Below, piece after piece: positions 59,622 through 64,000 of a stretch of 64,000 nt of DNA. Position numbers and translations under genes: made by a program. The notes beneath the pieces are model-generated. The model had not been told where the DNA came from. It saw only the letters and a list, made by a program, of their open reading frames with translations, and made no database searches. The DNA is from a virus: positions 64,803 to 128,802 of IMG/VR virus record IMGVR_UViG_3300008262_000042. One strand, 5' to 3'. The number at the start of each line of letters is the position of its first letter. Within the stretch, counting starts at the first letter, position 1.

Positions 59622-59962
59622 TGTCAAAGGTAGATTTAATCAAAAAAGTTAGAGGTGTCAATACTTACACAAAAGCAATTGATACTGAGTTTACTGAGCT
59701 TATTAGTCCAGAGGTTCCAACTGTAGAAGAAGCTGTAACTGTAGAAAGATTTTTTGAGTTATATGATCAATTATTTTTCGATATACCTGTAGAAGGTGAA
59801 ATAAACTCTCATAAGTATATTATAGAAAGAAGTACTCAATATTTAGGCGGTTCTATATTTGATGCAGAAAAAGCAGCTTTAGTAGAAGAAATCAATTCAC
59901 TTAGACAACAACTTATTGAGTTAGGTAATACATTTACAACAATAAATAACATAAGCGCATAA
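59621..59962 (+). CDS. Hypothetical baseplate-block protein
   Basis: This encodes 113 residues, acidic and helical (SKVDLIKKVRGVNTYTKAID, then YDQLFFDIPVEGEINSHKYI), with a coiled-coil end. It shares one base with both neighbours. Not recognised. A linker or assembly role is possible. Confidence 0.55.
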   Translation: MSKVDLIKKVRGVNTYTKAIDTEFTELISPEVPTVEEAVTVERFFELYDQLFFDIPVEGEINSHKYIIERSTQYLGGSIFDAEKAALVEEINSLRQQLIELGNTFTTINNISA

Positions 59963-62900
59963 TGGAATTAGTTAATATTTTTTATAAAGGTGCTGGGGTT
60001 TCATATCAAGACTATAATACGTCAGACGATAATCTTGTAATATCTAACTATATATTCTCATCTTATGGCGCAGTTGATGATACGATAGAGTATGTAATAT
60101 ACGATGAAACTGGTCAGTTTTTAGATATTAATTATGATCTTAAGGATTATAAACCAGAGAGTGATAGCGTAAATCCTGTAACTAATACATATTCTTCTTT
60201 ACAACTAGATCCAAAAAAGAATTTAAGTGATTTAGGATATGACAGAGGTCTATTAAACATACAATATAACTTCTTAAAGAATCTATTTAATTCAAGTTAT
60301 CTAAACAACTACTGGATTAAAGAAATTTCTACGTCTAGAACAGAGTTAAAATTAGCTAGTCAAGTAATAAGTAATGATAGTATAGTTGACGGGTTTAATA
60401 ACTTTCAAACTTATATCGCAAATAAAAACTATTTTGCGGACTTCTATCTAAATTTTGGTTTAAATAGATTAGTAATCGCAAATAATGTTGCTTTATTTAC
60501 CGAAGGAGAAGAGACATTCTTATTAGTAAAACTTTATGAACCTCTTCCAGTAGATTTTAATGTAAAAACAACTTTATGGATTGTTGATAAACTTGCAGAG
60601 TCTGTTAGTTTTGACGTAGATACACAAGTAGAAGCAGAAGAGGTAATATTAGAGAATAAACTTAGAGGACCTAATTTTAAAATTAAAGTATCTGATAGAG
60701 TTGGTCAAACTACTCCATATTACACATATGATGCATTATTTTCTAGTACTGTATCATCATCTATGCAAAAGTTATCTAGCTATTATGATGATAAGGCTAT
60801 AGCTATAAACGTAGATTACACTAATTTTTCTAATTTTATACATTTTTCTAGCGCTGTTGAAAGGCTAAATAACTTTGCATATAAATTAAGATTAATAGAA
60901 GATTACCAAAGTGAATTAAACGAATCTCTAACGTTCACTAGTATGAGCGCTAATACGCTATCTTCGGTAACCCAATCAAATATATTGATTCAAAATAATA
61001 TAGATAATATCATTAAAAAATTCGATACTTACGAATACTATCTATACTATAGTTCAGAATCTTTTGCGTGGCCAAAAAGTACTAGTACTGTACCTTATAA
61101 GTTATATTCAGTGACTTCGTCTGAAGCTATATCTTGGTTAGGATCGGTAGACAGCATGCCAACCAACACTTCAGTGTCTATGTTGTATTCTGCTTCATTT
61201 TACGATGATACGAATAAAGATAAATTATCTAATGCTATTCCTCAATATCTTTTAGATGATCCAAATAATGCTCCATATGTCACATTTATTGATATGGTTG
61301 CGCAACACTTCGATAATATTTGGTTATACTATAAAGACGTAAGCAATCGATATGATTCTAGTAACAACCCTAATACGGGAGTGTCTATGGATTTAGTTGC
61401 AGATTCATTAAGAGCATTAGGTATCAAATTATACACAAATACAAGTGTATCAGATAACCTATATTACACATTATTTGGAGTAAATCCTGATGGATCTTTA
61501 CTACCTCCTACAGGTTCTGAATTAATCAACTCTTATGTAACTTCTAGTATCGATACAATATCTTCTAATGATCTTGAAAAAGAAACATATAAGAGAATTT
61601 ATCATAATTTACCGTATCTCTTAAAAACAAAAGGTACGCAAAGAGGAATAAAAGCTTTAATAGCTTGTTATGGTATTCCAGAAAGTATATTAAGCGTTAA
61701 TGAATTTGGTGGTAATAATAGATATACTGGAAGCGGTATATATGAAATAAATGATGAAAAGATAAATGTAATAACAGCTAGCGCTCAAATACAATCAAAT
61801 CTTTTATATCCTACGACAACATTACAAAAATATAATACCGATTATAGATTAAATACTACTGATATTGAAGTTGGATTTTCTCCTTCTGACGCTATTAATG
61901 CTAATTTTGTATCTTCATCTGGATTTGTTAGTCTTGATCAATTAATAGGAAATCCTGAATACCAAACACTTAGTACATATCCTGCTTTAGAGGAAGAAAA
62001 GAAATCTTATTTTAGTACTTACACATATCCTCATAGCATTTGGGAATACATGAGACTTGTTAAATATTACAATAACTCATTATTTAAAATGATTAAGGAC
62101 TATGTACCAGCTAGATCAAATACATCTACTGGTATAATAATCAAAAGTCATATCCTAGAGCGTAATAAGTACGCTAGGCACGAACCAAGTATGAGCTTTG
62201 ATAATAACCTATCAGAGTCAATAGATATGCTAACCATCAGCGCGGGTGACGCAATGGCGATATTTCAATCTACAGCGTGGTCTAATAATGTAATGACTCC
62301 TTTAGGATTTGCCGCTTATAGTTCTTCACAAGATGTAGAAAAGTATAATGGAGAATTTAGTGGTAGCTTCATACAAGTAACTAATGGAGATGCTATATCA
62401 CAAACAGAATTATCAAAAAATTCTAGTGGATCTTCTCAAAATATACAAATTAACTATGGAGCTATTTATCAAAATGTTAGTTCATCTGTAAGATCAACTA
62501 GGTTTTTAGATTTAGACTACTCTTATGATCAATCGATGCCCGTTAATTTAGGATTGATAACGCAATCTATATCTCAATCGCAAGGTGATAACTATAATAC
62601 ATACACTAATCTATATAATCCTTATGCTCAACTGCAAGATACTAATTATGCTAGCAGGGCATTTACAGAGCCTAGATACTATGGATCAAAGACTATAAGT
62701 AAATTATATAATACTTATACAGGACCTGCAAGAAGTTCAATTGAAGAAACTGCATTTAGTTTTACAGAAACTAATCCTGGTGGTTTAGCGTGGTTTTATT
62801 TTGCAATACAGCCTACAACTTACTCTAATCCTAATATAATAGGATTATCGAATATTCAAGTATATTTAGGCGGATACGGACTAATTAATCCAAGCGATTA

Positions 62901-64000
62901 TACATATTATCCTGATACAGGCACTATAATATTTACTCCAGGAGGATATTTTCCTCCTATACCAACATATATAAGAGTAACCTCTAATGTTGAAGTAGAT
63001 ACATCTTATACAGGAGATAAATCTTATGGTAAAACAGCAGCTATTGATAAAATAAAAAATAGTTTTGCGTATTTAAAAGATATATATACATCATCAATAT
63101 ACTTCCCTGGTAGAAGTAATGCACAAATTAAATACTTAATAGATAGCAATGAAAATGTATTAGATTTAACTAAAAGAAATTCTAATATCTTCGATATTCA
63201 AAACGTATTTAAGAGTGGTGAAAATTGTGATGTAGCATTATTTCAATATGATGAATTGAATCCTTATTCGCAAATATTAGCAAATAATTCAACATTAAAA
63301 ATATATGATGGAGGATTTAGATATTTGCCTATATTACATAATTTAGGCGGAAATATGACGTCTTCTAGCTTTAATTTTGATGATCCAATTACTGTAGAAA
63401 CGCCTTACGTAGAACCCGGAGGGAATTACAATCCTAATGATCCTATTTGGAATGTCTCAAATTGGAGTTTACCTGTTAGATTTTATAATTCTTCAACTCC
63501 ATTTGAATATTTTGGTGCTGTAGTATACTATAATGCCACATGGCCTACAAATGTAACAGCTAGTGTAACTATTACTATGCCACCAATTACACCAGGTACT
63601 GCACCGACTTTAACTACAAACTTAGTTATAACAGCATCTAATTCAGTATATAGCGCAACTAATACCTCTAATGCTATATTTACAGTCACTGCAAATCCTG
63701 GTAGATATAGCACATCTTCTATGTATATATCAATATTGCAGCCAACTGGTTCTGGCATAGTCGCAAGTTCTGGATCTAGTATATCATATACATCACAAAC
63801 TAGTACTACACAAACTTGTTTATATTATAGCACTTCATCAAATCAAATAGTTATAAAGCTATCTGATTATGATAATCAACTTTCTACAGAAGACATTTAT
63901 ACTAATAATCAACCAATATTTGATTCTAATAGCGATTCTACTTGGAAAACATCAAATTTAGTCGGATTAGAGGGAAATTTAGAAAGAGTAGTATACCCGT
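59962..64000 (+). CDS. Very large baseplate/tail structural protein (runs off the right edge)
   Basis: The frame is open from the ATG at 59962 to the end of the window, at least 1346 codons. The N-terminus is MELVNIFYKGAGVSYQDYNT. The block LPYLLKTKGTQRGIKALIAC with YGIPESILSVNEFGG (about residues 550-585) is one that recurs in large wedge-type tail proteins of uncultured T4-like phages; the fold is unknown to me. The later part is Ser/Thr/Asn-rich beta sequence. Order after gp6 suits T4 gp7/gp10-type wedge or fibre-attachment function. C-terminus not seen. Confidence 0.65.
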   Translation, partial: MELVNIFYKGAGVSYQDYNTSDDNLVISNYIFSSYGAVDDTIEYVIYDETGQFLDINYDLKDYKPESDSVNPVTNTYSSLQLDPKKNLSDLGYDRGLLNIQYNFLKNLFNSSYLNNYWIKEISTSRTELKLASQVISNDSIVDGFNNFQTYIANKNYFADFYLNFGLNRLVIANNVALFTEGEETFLLVKLYEPLPVDFNVKTTLWIVDKLAESVSFDVDTQVEAEEVILENKLRGPNFKIKVSDRVGQTTPYYTYDALFSSTVSSSMQKLSSYYDDKAIAINVDYTNFSNFIHFSSAVERLNNFAYKLRLIEDYQSELNESLTFTSMSANTLSSVTQSNILIQNNIDNIIKKFDTYEYYLYYSSESFAWPKSTSTVPYKLYSVTSSEAISWLGSVDSMPTNTSVSMLYSASFYDDTNKDKLSNAIPQYLLDDPNNAPYVTFIDMVAQHFDNIWLYYKDVSNRYDSSNNPNTGVSMDLVADSLRALGIKLYTNTSVSDNLYYTLFGVNPDGSLLPPTGSELINSYVTSSIDTISSNDLEKETYKRIYHNLPYLLKTKGTQRGIKALIACYGIPESILSVNEFGGNNRYTGSGIYEINDEKINVITASAQIQSNLLYPTTTLQKYNTDYRLNTTDIEVGFSPSDAINANFVSSSGFVSLDQLIGNPEYQTLSTYPALEEEKKSYFSTYTYPHSIWEYMRLVKYYNNSLFKMIKDYVPARSNTSTGIIIKSHILERNKYARHEPSMSFDNNLSESIDMLTISAGDAMAIFQSTAWSNNVMTPLGFAAYSSSQDVEKYNGEFSGSFIQVTNGDAISQTELSKNSSGSSQNIQINYGAIYQNVSSSVRSTRFLDLDYSYDQSMPVNLGLITQSISQSQGDNYNTYTNLYNPYAQLQDTNYASRAFTEPRYYGSKTISKLYNTYTGPARSSIEETAFSFTETNPGGLAWFYFAIQPTTYSNPNIIGLSNIQVYLGGYGLINPSDYTYYPDTGTIIFTPGGYFPPIPTYIRVTSNVEVDTSYTGDKSYGKTAAIDKIKNSFAYLKDIYTSSIYFPGRSNAQIKYLIDSNENVLDLTKRNSNIFDIQNVFKSGENCDVALFQYDELNPYSQILANNSTLKIYDGGFRYLPILHNLGGNMTSSSFNFDDPITVETPYVEPGGNYNPNDPIWNVSNWSLPVRFYNSSTPFEYFGAVVYYNATWPTNVTASVTITMPPITPGTAPTLTTNLVITASNSVYSATNTSNAIFTVTANPGRYSTSSMYISILQPTGSGIVASSGSSISYTSQTSTTQTCLYYSTSSNQIVIKLSDYDNQLSTEDIYTNNQPIFDSNSDSTWKTSNLVGLEGNLERVVYP

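Noticed and set aside
1-64000. tRNA genes, integrase or attachment sites, insertion sequences, diversity-generating retroelement
   Set aside because: I saw no cloverleaf, no recombinase or reverse transcriptase gene and no terminal repeats. A proper tRNA scan was not possible by eye.

Overview
The window is a contiguous piece of a T4-like (Straboviridae/myovirus-type) tailed-phage genome. It is visibly A+T-rich, with tightly packed and often overlapping genes and no rRNA or tRNA genes seen. The T4-type core is clear: tail sheath, neck proteins gp13/gp14/gp15, PhoH, major capsid gp23, scaffold gp22, prohead protease gp21, portal gp20, terminase gp17, recombination nuclease gp46/gp47, primase gp61, late sigma factor gp55, and baseplate gp25 and gp6. 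A host in the Bacteroidota is my inference. It rests on a TSP3-repeat lipoprotein metalloprotease, a signal peptide ending in SQ, the lack of strong Shine-Dalgarno sequences, and TASY/SHAEG-type fibre repeats. Nothing in the window proves the host.

Layout. From 1 to 49,375 every gene is on the minus strand (transcribed right to left). From about 49.7 kb to the end every gene is on the plus strand. Reading the minus strand from the divergence point: primase, a fused gp47-gp46 nuclease (45-49 kb); an island of small and medium proteins (34-45 kb); a pyrimidine-dimer glycosylase and two spanin-like membrane proteins; terminase, portal, prohead core and protease, scaffold and capsid (22-33 kb); a GIY-YIG endonuclease cassette; PhoH; neck genes (18-21 kb); a 15-kb cluster of fibre and adhesin genes with four paralogous large adhesins, one of them broken (3-18 kb); a DUF1353 protein; a metzincin lipoprotein; and the start of the tail sheath. 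The plus arm carries a structured leader, small genes, a glutaredoxin, an HD hydrolase, the gp55-like sigma factor and then the baseplate operon, ending inside a very large baseplate/tail protein.

The most interesting feature is the 34-45 kb island plus two prohead-core genes. About sixteen proteins start with (or contain) a short amphipathic peptide that ends in Leu/Ile-x-Glu, for example MIKLMTILQE, MKLIDLLSE and MNLIKILLSE. This is the form of the T4 capsid-targeting sequence (internal proteins and Alt), which is cut by the gp21 protease at L/I-x-E. I infer that this phage packages an unusually large and enzymatically rich set of proteins into its head. The set would include a ligase-like nucleotidyltransferase, an NMNAT-like nucleotidyltransferase fusion, a HExxH-HAD fusion, zinc/Fe-S proteins and membrane-active proteins, presumably for delivery with the DNA.

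Other notable points: a strand-consistent ATATTTAT box in front of at least 16 genes (possible late promoter for the gp55-like factor, but in the reverse sense of the T4 late box); a probable pseudoknotted RNA at the divergence point; a phage-borne secreted metzincin; and a natural Mre11-Rad50-type fusion.
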